DNA from: Acidimicrobiia bacterium
GTDB taxonomy: Bacteria; Actinomycetota; Acidimicrobiia; Acidimicrobiales; SKKL01
Assembly (NCBI GenBank): GCA_016649895.1
Contig: JAENWR010000021.1
Coordinates: forward strand, 1-42,065
DNA: 42,065 nucleotides
Reading direction: 5' to 3'
Under the pieces are notes generated by a model that was given only the letters and a program-made list of their open reading frames with translations, was not told where the DNA came from and made no database searches. Made by a program: the position numbers and the translations under genes. Positions 6,936 through 13,946 of the stretch are shown piece after piece. The first letter of the stretch is position 1; the number at the start of each line of letters is the position of its first letter.

Positions 6936-7778
6936 TCATTCGGGACGGCCTGTGGTCGCGAAGCCGAGCTGCTCGATCGCCACCCGAGACTCGGCCTCTA
7001 GCAGTTCAGGGTCGTCGAACAGGATTGTTGCGACGTCCAGGGGATCAAGAAGCTCAGCCATGTGCTCGAGGTCTCGCTCGTCACCATCGATGACCACGAA
7101 CTTGGGGATTCGGAGATCGCGGGCGACTTGGTAGGTGAATGTCATCCCTCGCTTGGCTGCCACGACTGCCTGCGGTGCTGCCGCCATGTCGATGAACGAC
7201 GCCAGGAGGAGGGGTGCCGAGAGCGGCGAGGAGGGCGCGATCGCCATCGGGACCTTCACCGACTCACCGTGGCCCGCAACTCGCTTGTCGAGCCGGATGA
7301 GCGTCGCTGCTGGCTTCCCGATCCGGGTGATCAGGCGTAGACGCATCGCTTTGGCGAGGGCCCGAGCTGTGCTTTCCGGGCGCGGCTGAACCTCATCGTG
7401 ATTGCACTGGCTGGCGTGCCACACGATCGGGGCAGCGCTGATGAAATGAGCGAACGACAGCACACGAGTGGCCAGGTCGTCATCGTGGTCCACGCCGGTC
7501 ATGAGGTAGCCGTCCGCCTCGAGCTCGAACTCGCCCCCGGCACACTCGAGCAGGTCGACCAGGTCAGTGGCTTCGTCACCGGCGAGCCGGCTGATCGCGC
7601 CCATGTCGGAGAGGAGCCAGCCTGCGTCGGACCGCTCCATGGAGATGGTGAGGTAGTCGTGGGCCCACCGGGCGCTCGGGACAAGGACGCGCAGTACGTC
7701 GGCATCGCCGACGCGCTCGACGACGACCCCCGGCGCAGTGTCTCGGATGGTGCTGATGGTGGTGTCAGAGATGCTCAT
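6936..7778 (-). CDS. Island gene 3: DUF1828-like protein
   Basis: 280 residues. The N-terminal ~90 residues resemble DUF1828: a short beta-rich module with YLTISMERSDAGWLLSDMGA, where the LSDMG corresponds to the family's L-S/T-D-D/M-G turn. The middle and C-terminal parts (to 280) look like a separate alpha/beta domain with RIPKFVVIDGDERD. Such proteins occur in phage and plasmid islands and have no established function. ATG 7778 overlaps the stop of island gene 2 by 4 bp (ATGA), showing tight coupling. The frame stays open upstream to 8099 only because it shadows gene 2. The family assignment is from pattern memory and is tentative. Confidence 0.65.
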   Translation of the reverse strand: MSISDTTISTIRDTAPGVVVERVGDADVLRVLVPSARWAHDYLTISMERSDAGWLLSDMGAISRLAGDEATDLVDLLECAGGEFELEADGYLMTGVDHDDDLATRVLSFAHFISAAPIVWHASQCNHDEVQPRPESTARALAKAMRLRLITRIGKPAATLIRLDKRVAGHGESVKVPMAIAPSSPLSAPLLLASFIDMAAAPQAVVAAKRGMTFTYQVARDLRIPKFVVIDGDERDLEHMAELLDPLDVATILFDDPELLEAESRVAIEQLGFATTGRPE

Positions 7779-8212
7779 AGCATCCCCCTCGCGAAGTCCG
7801 TGATGTTGAGTGTAGGGATGAAGGTGTCGAAGAGAAGAGCGTCGACGTCGTCCAGTCTCCCCGGGGGGTCTGACACCGAGATGCGGTTGACCTGTCCCTT
7901 GCACTGGTCGAGGTGGTGCCAGTGGAGATCGCCGGGGTGCTGATCGCAGAGGCAAAGCCGGGTGATGTTGAGCCCAGCGTTCTCTGACCGGACGCAGAGC
8001 CGGATCTGCCCATAGTTCGCGCTGTACCACTGCCCCTCGACGAGCAGTGCCCCGCCTGAGGGTGGCTCTTCGACCGTAAGCGCGAAGTCGATCCTCCACA
8101 TGAAGACTGTGCTCGTGCCCGGAGTCCGCACAGGTGTCCAGGCGAGTTCCTCGCTACCTGCGCTCTTCGGGGCATCGATCAACCGCTGCCCCTCCGCCTT
8201 GGAGATCTTCAC
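7775..8212 (-). CDS. Island gene 2: DUF6978-like hypothetical protein
   Basis: 145 residues from GTG 8212. It begins ISKAEGQRLIDAPK and ends with a His-rich conserved-looking stretch (HWHHLDQC) and a DDVDALLFDTFIPTLNI segment. This layout resembles DUF6978, which I recall as a companion of DUF1828 proteins in mobile elements; the match is tentative. No enzyme motif is recognised. It starts 2 bp after the stop of the XRE gene (8215) and overlaps island gene 3 by 4 bp, so genes 1 to 3 form one translationally linked unit. Confidence 0.6.
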   Translation of the reverse strand: MKISKAEGQRLIDAPKSAGSEELAWTPVRTPGTSTVFMWRIDFALTVEEPPSGGALLVEGQWYSANYGQIRLCVRSENAGLNITRLCLCDQHPGDLHWHHLDQCKGQVNRISVSDPPGRLDDVDALLFDTFIPTLNITDFARGML

Positions 8213-8214
8213 TC

Positions 8215-8637
8215 CTACCCCTTCTCGACGGGGGGCCGCGGTCGGCGCCGTTGGTTCGCCTTGGCCGCCCGCGCAGCCTTCTTCCTCGACCCCTTGGTGG
8301 CCTCCGCGGCCATGTCGACGGGCTGTGGGGTCGGGAGGGCGACCACCGGAGTAGGTGGCGGCTCGTGCTCGATGGCGTCGATGTCGACGAGGCCGGCCCA
8401 CGTGAGGATCTGGCCCCTCGGCAGTTCGCGCACGTCCTCGATCTGGACGATGCGCTCGACGGTCACGGCGATGGGGCCGCGGATCATCTTGCTCACGGTG
8501 GCCTGGTCCGTTCCGAGCCCTGTCGCGAGGCGGACCTGCGTCCGCACCTCCGACGCCCTCATGCCCCCTTTGATGGCTTGGCCTAGTTGCACTCGGGCAC
8601 GCTGCACCACCGTGGAAGCGTCGGGCGAACTGGGCAT
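8215..8637 (-). CDS. Island gene 1: XRE-family transcriptional regulator
   Basis: 140 residues. A helix-turn-helix of the XRE type spans about residues 20-60 (TQVRLATGLGTDQATVSKMIRG), followed by a short helical extension. The C-terminal ~40 residues are Lys/Arg-rich (GSRKKAARAAKANQRRR) and could bind DNA or RNA non-specifically. ATG 8637 is preferred: a TATGCT -10-like box lies 10 nt before it and no ribosome binding site is present. ATG 8652 is an alternative that would place the operator inside the gene. It probably represses the island operon through the repeats at 8628-8653. Confidence 0.78.
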   Translation of the reverse strand: MPSSPDASTVVQRARVQLGQAIKGGMRASEVRTQVRLATGLGTDQATVSKMIRGPIAVTVERIVQIEDVRELPRGQILTWAGLVDIDAIEHEPPPTPVVALPTPQPVDMAAEATKGSRKKAARAAKANQRRRPRPPVEKG

Positions 8638-8653
8638 ATGCCAACTGAGCATA
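8628..8653 (-). promoter_or_regulatory. Operator repeats of the island operon
   Basis: On the minus strand TATGCTCAGTT (8653-8643) and TATGCCCAGTT (8638-8628) form an 11-bp direct repeat with one mismatch, 15 bp apart. The same region holds TATGC-N7-GCATA and the palindrome GGCATATGCC. The repeats cover the start and likely -10 of the XRE gene, a typical layout for autorepression. Confidence 0.5.
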
Positions 8654-8747
8654 GGGAATCCGCGGTGTAGTCCCAGGCTCTTGACGTCTAGGCATCAGAG
8701 TCCTACTCGCCGCTCCCACCACGATCCAGCACCCGAGGCGCTTTCCC

Positions 8748-8792
8748 TGGTGGGCCGCCCGGGGCTCGAACCCGGCACCTTGGGATTAAAAG
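8748..8792. repeat. Right attachment site inside tRNA-Lys
   Basis: 45 bp identical to 5632-5676. Identity ends at the anticodon loop side (AAAAG followed by T here, C there) and at the CCA end (preceded by C here, G there), which defines the maximum crossover segment. Confidence 0.92.
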
Positions 8793-8824
8793 TCCCCTGC
8801 TCTAACCCGATGAGCTAGCGGCCC
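8748..8824 (-). tRNA. tRNA-Lys(UUU) with encoded CCA
   Basis: The minus strand folds as a full tRNA: acceptor GGGCCGC/GCGGCCC, discriminator A, encoded CCA (8750-8748), T-loop GTTCGAGC, and an anticodon loop CTTTTAA giving UUU. The D arm (GCTCATCGGGTTAGAGC) is intact. The 3' half (8748-8792) is the attachment-site repeat of the adjacent island, so this gene was rebuilt on integration and remains functional. Confidence 0.95.
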
Positions 8825-8913
8825 GACGCAAGGCTACGAGATGCGGACGCCGACCCCGCTGCACCGTATGGCGGTGACGTCGCTGCCCACTCGTCGGGCG
8901 GCACACTGGTGGG

Positions 8914-9801
8914 ATGCGGGCTCGATCTCTGACGCGGCGTGCGGTCGCCGTGGCGCTGCTCGCCGCATCGTGCGGGGCTCCCGACACCGGCACCGCGGCG
9001 GATGCAGCGCCGGCGGTCACGACCACGACCGCTCCTGCGCCGACGACCAGCACGACCGCGCCGACCGCGCCATCGACCACAGAGACCACTGTCGAGCCGG
9101 AGCCGGCGTGGGTGGTCGGGGCCGAGCTGCTGCCGTTGCGGCCCGACGGTCTCGGGGAGATCCTCCCCACGCCCGAGCCGCTGGTCGAGCGCTCGCTGCC
9201 CACCCAGGACGTGCTGCCTCCGCCACCCACCGACGACTACGTGGCGGCCGTGGCGCCGCTGTCCGACGAGGTCATCGCACGCATGGGCACCGCATGGCAG
9301 CCCGGGTGCCCTGTCGAGTTGGGCGACCTCCGCCACGTGACGCTCAGCTTCTGGGGGTTCAACGGCGGACACCACACCGGTGAGCTGGTCGTCCACCGCG
9401 ACGTCGCCGACGACGTCGCCTGGGTGTTCGGCCAGCTGCACGCGGCGCGGTTCCCGCTCGAAGAGGTGCGCATCGTCACCCCGGCCGACCTCGAGGCCCC
9501 GCCCACCGGCGACGGCAACACGACAGCGGCGTTCGTGTGCCGTCCGGTCCGCGGCGGCACCACCACGTCGGCCCACGCATCGGGGCTCGCTGTCGACGTG
9601 AACCCGTTCAACAACCCATACGTGCGGGGCGACATCGTCCTGCCCGAGCGGGCCAGCGCCTACCTCGATCGGGCCTGGCACCGGCCCGGGATGATCCAGG
9701 CCGGCGACGTGGTCAGCGAGTCGTTCGCCGCCATCGGTTGGACGTGGGGTGGCGCCTGGGCGTCACCCGACCTGATGCACTTCTCGGCCACCGGCCGCTG
9801 A
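8914..9801 (+). CDS. M15-family peptidase lipoprotein (D-Ala-D-Ala carboxypeptidase-like)
   Basis: 295 residues with a lipobox LLAASC (C20) after a basic N-terminus, then a Thr/Ala/Pro linker (30-65). The C-terminal half has the zinc ligands of the M15 group: H221 and D228 in SAHASGLAVDVNPFNNPY and H289 in PDLMHFS. It should cleave peptidoglycan stem peptides on the outer face of the cytoplasmic membrane. A CACACT box lies 6 nt before the ATG and no ribosome binding site is present, which suggests a leaderless transcript. It converges on the yceI gene with 21 bp between the stops. Confidence 0.88.
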   Translation: MRARSLTRRAVAVALLAASCGAPDTGTAADAAPAVTTTTAPAPTTSTTAPTAPSTTETTVEPEPAWVVGAELLPLRPDGLGEILPTPEPLVERSLPTQDVLPPPPTDDYVAAVAPLSDEVIARMGTAWQPGCPVELGDLRHVTLSFWGFNGGHHTGELVVHRDVADDVAWVFGQLHAARFPLEEVRIVTPADLEAPPTGDGNTTAAFVCRPVRGGTTTSAHASGLAVDVNPFNNPYVRGDIVLPERASAYLDRAWHRPGMIQAGDVVSESFAAIGWTWGGAWASPDLMHFSATGR

Positions 9802-9822
9802 TCTGCCGCCGTCGACGAAGGA

Positions 9823-10386
9823 TCAACGGGGCTCGACGAGCTGGAGGTCGAGCTCGATCCTCACGGTGTCGCCGAGTGCGGCGTCGAGCGGCCCGAAGCG
9901 AACCCCGAGCTCCTTGCGGCTGATGGCGCCGGTGGCGCTGAACCCGGCGTGGATCGATCCATCGATCGGATAGGTCTCGATCCCGCCGAGCTCGACGTCG
10001 AGACTGACCTGCCCGGTGACGTCGCCGATGGTCAGGTCGCCGGTCACTTTCCACTCGTCGCCGCCGCCCTCGATGCGGGTCGAGCGGAAGACCAGCGTGG
10101 GACGCGACGCCACGTCGAGGAGCTCGGCCGACCGCACGTGCGCATCCCGGTCCGGGTTCCCCGTGTCGATGGATGCTGACTCGATCGTGGCGGTCACCAG
10201 CGACGTGGCCAGGTCGTCACCCACGATCAGCTCGGCGGTGAAGTCGTGGAAGACCCCACGGACCTTCGAGATACCGAGGTGGCGGACCGAGAACGAGACC
10301 GTCGAGTGAGCGGCGTCGAGCGTCCAACGTCCTGGGACGAGGGGCAGCGTGGAAGGGGGCGTGGTGGTGTGGGTCGTCTCTGTCAT
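9823..10386 (-). CDS. YceI-family protein
   Basis: 187 residues forming the YceI lipocalin-like barrel: WTLDAAHSTVSFSVRHLGISKVRG at the N-terminus (residues 21-44), then FHDFTAEL, SIDTGNPDRDAHVRSAELLD, and VTGDLTIGDVTGQVSLDVE. The family binds isoprenoid or other amphiphilic ligands; some members are periplasmic, but no signal peptide is visible here, so it is probably cytoplasmic. The ATG at 10386 is preferred because the upstream open frame (to 10623) reads into the divergent XRE gene. It is transcribed divergently from that regulator with 100 bp between starts. Confidence 0.9.
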   Translation of the reverse strand: MTETTHTTTPPSTLPLVPGRWTLDAAHSTVSFSVRHLGISKVRGVFHDFTAELIVGDDLATSLVTATIESASIDTGNPDRDAHVRSAELLDVASRPTLVFRSTRIEGGGDEWKVTGDLTIGDVTGQVSLDVELGGIETYPIDGSIHAGFSATGAISRKELGVRFGPLDAALGDTVRIELDLQLVEPR

Positions 10387-10486
10387 GGGACGCCCATCCG
10401 CCCATCCGGCTCCGGCAGGGAGACCGGGCTGAGACTGGCCCCCACAGGGCCACCCAAGATCCGGGCGAGAGCGGCACAATGGTGCG

Positions 10487-11350
10487 GTGATCGACCCCGA
10501 CCTCGGCCAGTTCATCCGCAGCCGGCGCGAGGCGATCGGACCAGCCGATGTGGGTCTCCCCGACGGCCCTCGCCGCCGCACGCCCGGGCTGCGCCGGGCC
10601 GAGCTGGCGGTGCTGGCCGGCATCAGCGTCGACTACCTGGTGCGGCTCGAGCAAGGCCGCGACCGCCACCCCTCGGCCCAGGTACTCGCCGCCCTGGCCG
10701 ACGCGCTCCGCTTGGGCGAGGACGACCGTGACCACCTGCGCGTGCTGTCGATCTGTGGCAGCGGCCAGGAGCTGTGCCCGACCCTGCCTCCCGTCGCCCA
10801 GACGGTGCGGCCAGGCGTCGAAGCGATCCTCGGTCACCTCGACCCGGCGTCGGCCCTGGTGCTCAACCGACTCGCCGACATCCTTGCCTGGACGCCCGCC
10901 TACGAGCGCCTGGTCGGGCCGCTCGGCATCCTCGACGGTCCGCGCACCAACCTCATGTGGTTCACCTTCACCGATCCCCGTGCAGGCGATGCGTATCCCG
11001 AGTGGACGCAGGTGGCCGACGAGCAGGTGGGGAACCTGCGGGCGAACCTCCGGCCCAACGACGCCGAGGGCGAGGCGTTCGTGGCGGCGCTGGTCGAGGC
11101 GGCCGGCGACGAGTTCACGCGCCGATGGGAGGAACGTCCTGTCGCCCGGAAGCGCACGGGGACGAAGGTCCTGCGCCAGCCCGAGGTGGGCACCTTGAGG
11201 ATCTCGTACGAGACGCTGCAGCTGCCCGACACCGACGACCAGCGGTTGGTGGTCTACCTCCCGGCGGATGCGGCGACCGCCACCGGGCTCGACCTGCTCA
11301 ACGGTCGACGTCCCGGCGGGCTCCGAGCCGTGGGCGGCTCGATCCAATAG
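10487..11350 (+). CDS. XRE-family regulator with MmyB-like ligand-binding domain
   Basis: 287 residues from GTG 10487. The N-terminal helix-turn-helix (about 10-80) contains RRTPGLRRAELAVLAGISVDY and RLEQGRDRHPS, the hallmark of actinobacterial XRE proteins with a C-terminal MmyB-like PAS-related domain. That domain begins about residue 110 (LVLNRLADILAWTPAYERLVG) and carries NLMWFTFTDPRA and later LRISYETLQLPDTDDQRLVVY. These regulators commonly control a divergently transcribed neighbour, here yceI, possibly in response to a fatty-acid-like ligand. A CACAAT box 6 nt before the GTG suggests a leaderless mRNA. Confidence 0.9.
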   Translation: MIDPDLGQFIRSRREAIGPADVGLPDGPRRRTPGLRRAELAVLAGISVDYLVRLEQGRDRHPSAQVLAALADALRLGEDDRDHLRVLSICGSGQELCPTLPPVAQTVRPGVEAILGHLDPASALVLNRLADILAWTPAYERLVGPLGILDGPRTNLMWFTFTDPRAGDAYPEWTQVADEQVGNLRANLRPNDAEGEAFVAALVEAAGDEFTRRWEERPVARKRTGTKVLRQPEVGTLRISYETLQLPDTDDQRLVVYLPADAATATGLDLLNGRRPGGLRAVGGSIQ

Positions 11351-11382
11351 CGTCGGCCGCACGCGGCTGACGAGGGGGATCC

Positions 11383-12576
11383 ATGGGGGACGCGCCGATC
11401 GGGGTGCTCGACGGCATCCGGGTCATCGAGCTGGCATCGGTGGTGTCGGGGCCATACGGCGGGCTGCTGCTCGCCCAGCTGGGTGCCGACGTGGTGAAGG
11501 TGGAGAGTGCCGACGGTGACGTCACCCGGGCGTGGGGGCCGGTCCACGAGGGTGTGTCGGCCTACTACTTCACGCTCAACGGGGGAAAGCGCTCCATCGC
11601 CCTCGACGTCCGCCAGCCCGACGGGTTGCAGGTGGTGCGCGACCTCGTCGCCGGTGCCGACGTCGTCCTCGAGAACTGGCGACCCGGGGTGGCCACGCGG
11701 CTGGGGCTCGACTGGGACGAGCTGCGCGCCGACCATCCCCGCCTGGTGACGGTCGCCATCCGTGGCTTCGGCGACGAGGGGCCCTACGCCGCCGACAAGG
11801 TCTACGACCCGGTCATCCAGGGGGTGTCGGGCCTCGCCGGGAGCCAGGCCGACGATCGTGGGCCGCAGCTCATCCAGACGATCCTGCCCGACAAGCTGGC
11901 GTCGATGGCCGTGGTGCAGGGCGTCCTCGGTGCGCTCCTCGAACGCAGCCGCACGGGCGTGGGGCGCCACGTGCAGGTGAACATGCTCGACGTCACCGTG
12001 GGGTTCCTGTGGCCCGACATCATGCGCAACTTCACCTTCGCCGATGCCGACGGACGCGGCCACGGACCCGGACGGGCGGGGCGAACGTCATCGGTGTTCC
12101 GGTGTGGCGACGGTCGTTGGATCGCCTACACGACCGTGTCGGTGGCCGACTGGAAGGGCATGTGCGACGTGGCCGGTCGCGCCGACCTGTTCGAGGAGTA
12201 CCGCAGCCTCGGCAAGCGATCGGCGTTCGTCGACGAGGTGTCGCTCGAGCTGTCGAAGTCGTTCACCGATCGCGACCGCGACTCGGTCCTCGCCGACCTG
12301 CACGCGGCCAGCGTGCCATCGGGCCCCGTGCACATGCCCGAAGACATCCTCACCGACCCCCAGGTGCTCGCCAACGACATCATCCGCGAGGTCGAGCTGC
12401 CCGGCTTCGGGCGGGTGCGCGAAGCCGCGTCACCGGTGCCGCTCGACCGTGCCGGTGCTCGCCACTGGGTCGCGCCGGCGCCGGAGCTCGGTCAGCACAC
12501 CGACGAACTGCTCGCCGAACTGGGCCGTGGTCCCGACGACATCGCCCGCCTGCGCGCCGCCGGCGCCGTCAGCTGA
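11383..12576 (+). CDS. Family III CoA-transferase (CaiB/BaiF)
   Basis: 397 residues. It opens with PIGVLDGIRVIELASVVSGP, the conserved N-terminus of family III CoA transferases, and continues with QLGADVVKVES, NGGKRSIALD, ENWRPGV and VTVAIRGFGDEGPY. D142 in KVYDPVIQGVSGL is at the position of the catalytic Asp that forms the acyl anhydride. The enzyme moves CoA between carboxylic acids; the substrate pair is unknown. GAGGGGG lies 8 nt before the ATG. An acyl-CoA dehydrogenase gene lies 1.4 kb downstream, which suggests acyl-CoA metabolism but not an operon. Confidence 0.92.
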   Translation: MGDAPIGVLDGIRVIELASVVSGPYGGLLLAQLGADVVKVESADGDVTRAWGPVHEGVSAYYFTLNGGKRSIALDVRQPDGLQVVRDLVAGADVVLENWRPGVATRLGLDWDELRADHPRLVTVAIRGFGDEGPYAADKVYDPVIQGVSGLAGSQADDRGPQLIQTILPDKLASMAVVQGVLGALLERSRTGVGRHVQVNMLDVTVGFLWPDIMRNFTFADADGRGHGPGRAGRTSSVFRCGDGRWIAYTTVSVADWKGMCDVAGRADLFEEYRSLGKRSAFVDEVSLELSKSFTDRDRDSVLADLHAASVPSGPVHMPEDILTDPQVLANDIIREVELPGFGRVREAASPVPLDRAGARHWVAPAPELGQHTDELLAELGRGPDDIARLRAAGAVS

Positions 12577-12585
12577 GTCGAGGGA

Positions 12586-13110
12586 TCAGCGCCGGTCCTT
12601 CGCTAGCTCTTCGGCGCGCTCTCGCACCTGGGCGGCCATGGCGTGGGTGCGTCCGACGGCGTCGTCCTTCACGTGCTTCGCCTTGCCGGAGGCCGCCTCG
12701 AGGCGAGGACCCATGGCCTTCTCGACGTCGTCGATGCGCCTCCGGGCGCGGGTCGCCACCTCGTCGGCGCGCATGGCCTTCCTTGCAGATCGCTTGCTGC
12801 GGTGCCGGTCGGGCTTGGCGGCCACCATCGCCGCGGCCGTCGCCTTCTTCGCGCGCTTGCCCCGCTTCCGCCTCCGACGCTCCTTGGTGGCCACCTGCGC
12901 CTCGTGGAGGGCGTCGAGCTCGGCGCGCTTGGCCCGCTTCAGTGCTGACTCGACGCGCGAGTCGGCCTCGTCACGAGCCTTGTGCTCCTTCTCGAGCTCG
13001 CGCTCGGCGTCGGCAAGCTCGCCCTCGGCACGGCGCAGGCGTTCCTTCTTCGATCGGAACGACACCAGGCCGAGCGTGCCGATGGACAGGGTCTTGCGGA
13101 TGACGCCCAT
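12586..13110 (-). CDS. Basic coiled-coil protein of unknown function
   Basis: 174 residues, very rich in Lys, Arg, Ala and Glu. The first ~20 residues (MGVIRKTLSIGTLGLVSFRS) are mildly hydrophobic, and the rest is a long charged helix with likely coiled coil (about 20-75), a Lys/Arg-dense block resembling a histone-H1-like tail (RRRKRGKRAKK, about 78-88) and a second helix. It could bind nucleic acid or scaffold the envelope; neither is shown. The ATG at 13110 follows GGAGG by 9 nt. It converges on the CoA-transferase gene with 9 bp between the stops. Confidence 0.7.
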   Translation of the reverse strand: MGVIRKTLSIGTLGLVSFRSKKERLRRAEGELADAERELEKEHKARDEADSRVESALKRAKRAELDALHEAQVATKERRRRKRGKRAKKATAAAMVAAKPDRHRSKRSARKAMRADEVATRARRRIDDVEKAMGPRLEAASGKAKHVKDDAVGRTHAMAAQVRERAEELAKDRR

Positions 13111-13177
13111 GGATGGAGCCTCCTCGGTAGCGAACTCCGCCGGCCTACCCGCTGGTCGGTGCCCGGAACCCCGGCCG

Positions 13178-13906
13178 TCACTCCCGGCGGGTGTAGGCGT
13201 CGGGCACCTCGACGTCGGCATCGGGCCAGCGCCTGCGCAGGGCTCCGGTGGCGTCGGCCACCCAACCCGCAAGATCGGCGAAGGTGCCCCGGCGCGTCGC
13301 CACCCGCGCCGCAGCATCGAGCGCTGCGATCATCTGGACGCGACTGTGGTGGCCGGGCGGCCGTTGGTCGAGCTGGGGCAGACGCTGCGCACGGTCGATC
13401 GCGATGGCGAGGCACGCGGCCGCAAGGTGGCGCCCGAACACCGCGTCGTCGTCGGCGGCGTCGACCCCCACCGCGAGCGCCGTCCGGTAGACGTCGTCCA
13501 GCTCGGCGTCGGGCTCTTGCACCGTCATCCACATCGAGCCCGGCACCCATAGGGCGGCGGCGTCGATGAGGGCGTTGCCGAAACCGGCCATCTCCCAGTC
13601 GGTGATCCACCCGATGTCGCCGTCGTGGCCGTGCAGGCCCGGGCCCAGATCGAGCCCGGTCTGGGTCACGAACTCGAGTGCGAACCGCTCGTTCGCCAGC
13701 TGGGCGGGGTCGGTGCGGAAACCCGCCTCGTTCTGGCGCAACCACTTGACGATGACGCTGGCCGGCACCTCCTCGCCCGTCGAGTCGATGTGCACCCGGG
13801 CGATCGCCCACGGCTGGATCGGCTCGAGCGATCCGATCGTCAACCCGCCGCCGAACACCCGAGTGAGAGCGTCGCCGACGGCGGTGGCGTCGGGTACGCG
13901 GGCCAT
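13178..13906 (-). CDS. Aminoglycoside-phosphotransferase-like protein lacking the catalytic loop
   Basis: 242 residues. The N-lobe has the ATP-anchoring VIVKWLR (K54) and the NERFALEFV helix (E73). The sequence then passes at about residue 97 directly into ITDWEMAGFG, the metal-binding segment that comes after the catalytic loop. About 100 residues normally between them, including the LEDLG hinge and HGDPCPDN catalytic loop, are absent. The C-lobe (FGRHLAAACLAIAI to the end) is otherwise normal. Without the catalytic Asp it should not phosphorylate anything. Divergent from the acyl-CoA dehydrogenase gene with 40 bp between starts. Confidence 0.72.
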   Translation of the reverse strand: MARVPDATAVGDALTRVFGGGLTIGSLEPIQPWAIARVHIDSTGEEVPASVIVKWLRQNEAGFRTDPAQLANERFALEFVTQTGLDLGPGLHGHDGDIGWITDWEMAGFGNALIDAAALWVPGSMWMTVQEPDAELDDVYRTALAVGVDAADDDAVFGRHLAAACLAIAIDRAQRLPQLDQRPPGHHSRVQMIAALDAAARVATRRGTFADLAGWVADATGALRRRWPDADVEVPDAYTRRE

Positions 13907-13934
13907 GGGGGCAGTCTGGCGCGCGGCCCGGACC

Positions 13935-13940
13935 TACGCT
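13935..13940 (+). promoter_or_regulatory. Leaderless -10 box of the acyl-CoA dehydrogenase gene
   Basis: TACGCT ends 6 nt before ATG 13947, the spacing expected when the transcript begins at the start codon. No ribosome binding site is present. Confidence 0.45.
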
Positions 13941-13946
13941 CGGTCG

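Larger units (their letters stand above)
5632..8792. mobile_element. 3.1-kb genomic island integrated in tRNA-Lys, no integrase
   Basis: The island is bounded by a perfect 45-bp direct repeat, 5632-5676 and 8748-8792, which is the 3' half of the tRNA-Lys gene from the anticodon loop through the encoded CCA. The tRNA at 8748-8824 is whole and the other copy is only the 3' half, as left by tyrosine-recombinase integration at a tRNA 3' end. The repeat-to-repeat distance is 3,116 bp. Inside is one minus-strand operon of five genes (8637 to 5881) with a repressor-like first gene and operator repeats. No recombinase, relaxase or replication gene is visible, so it is either a trans-mobilised satellite or a deletion derivative. 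Bases 5677-5880, between the left repeat and the last gene, show no convincing gene. Confidence 0.88.
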
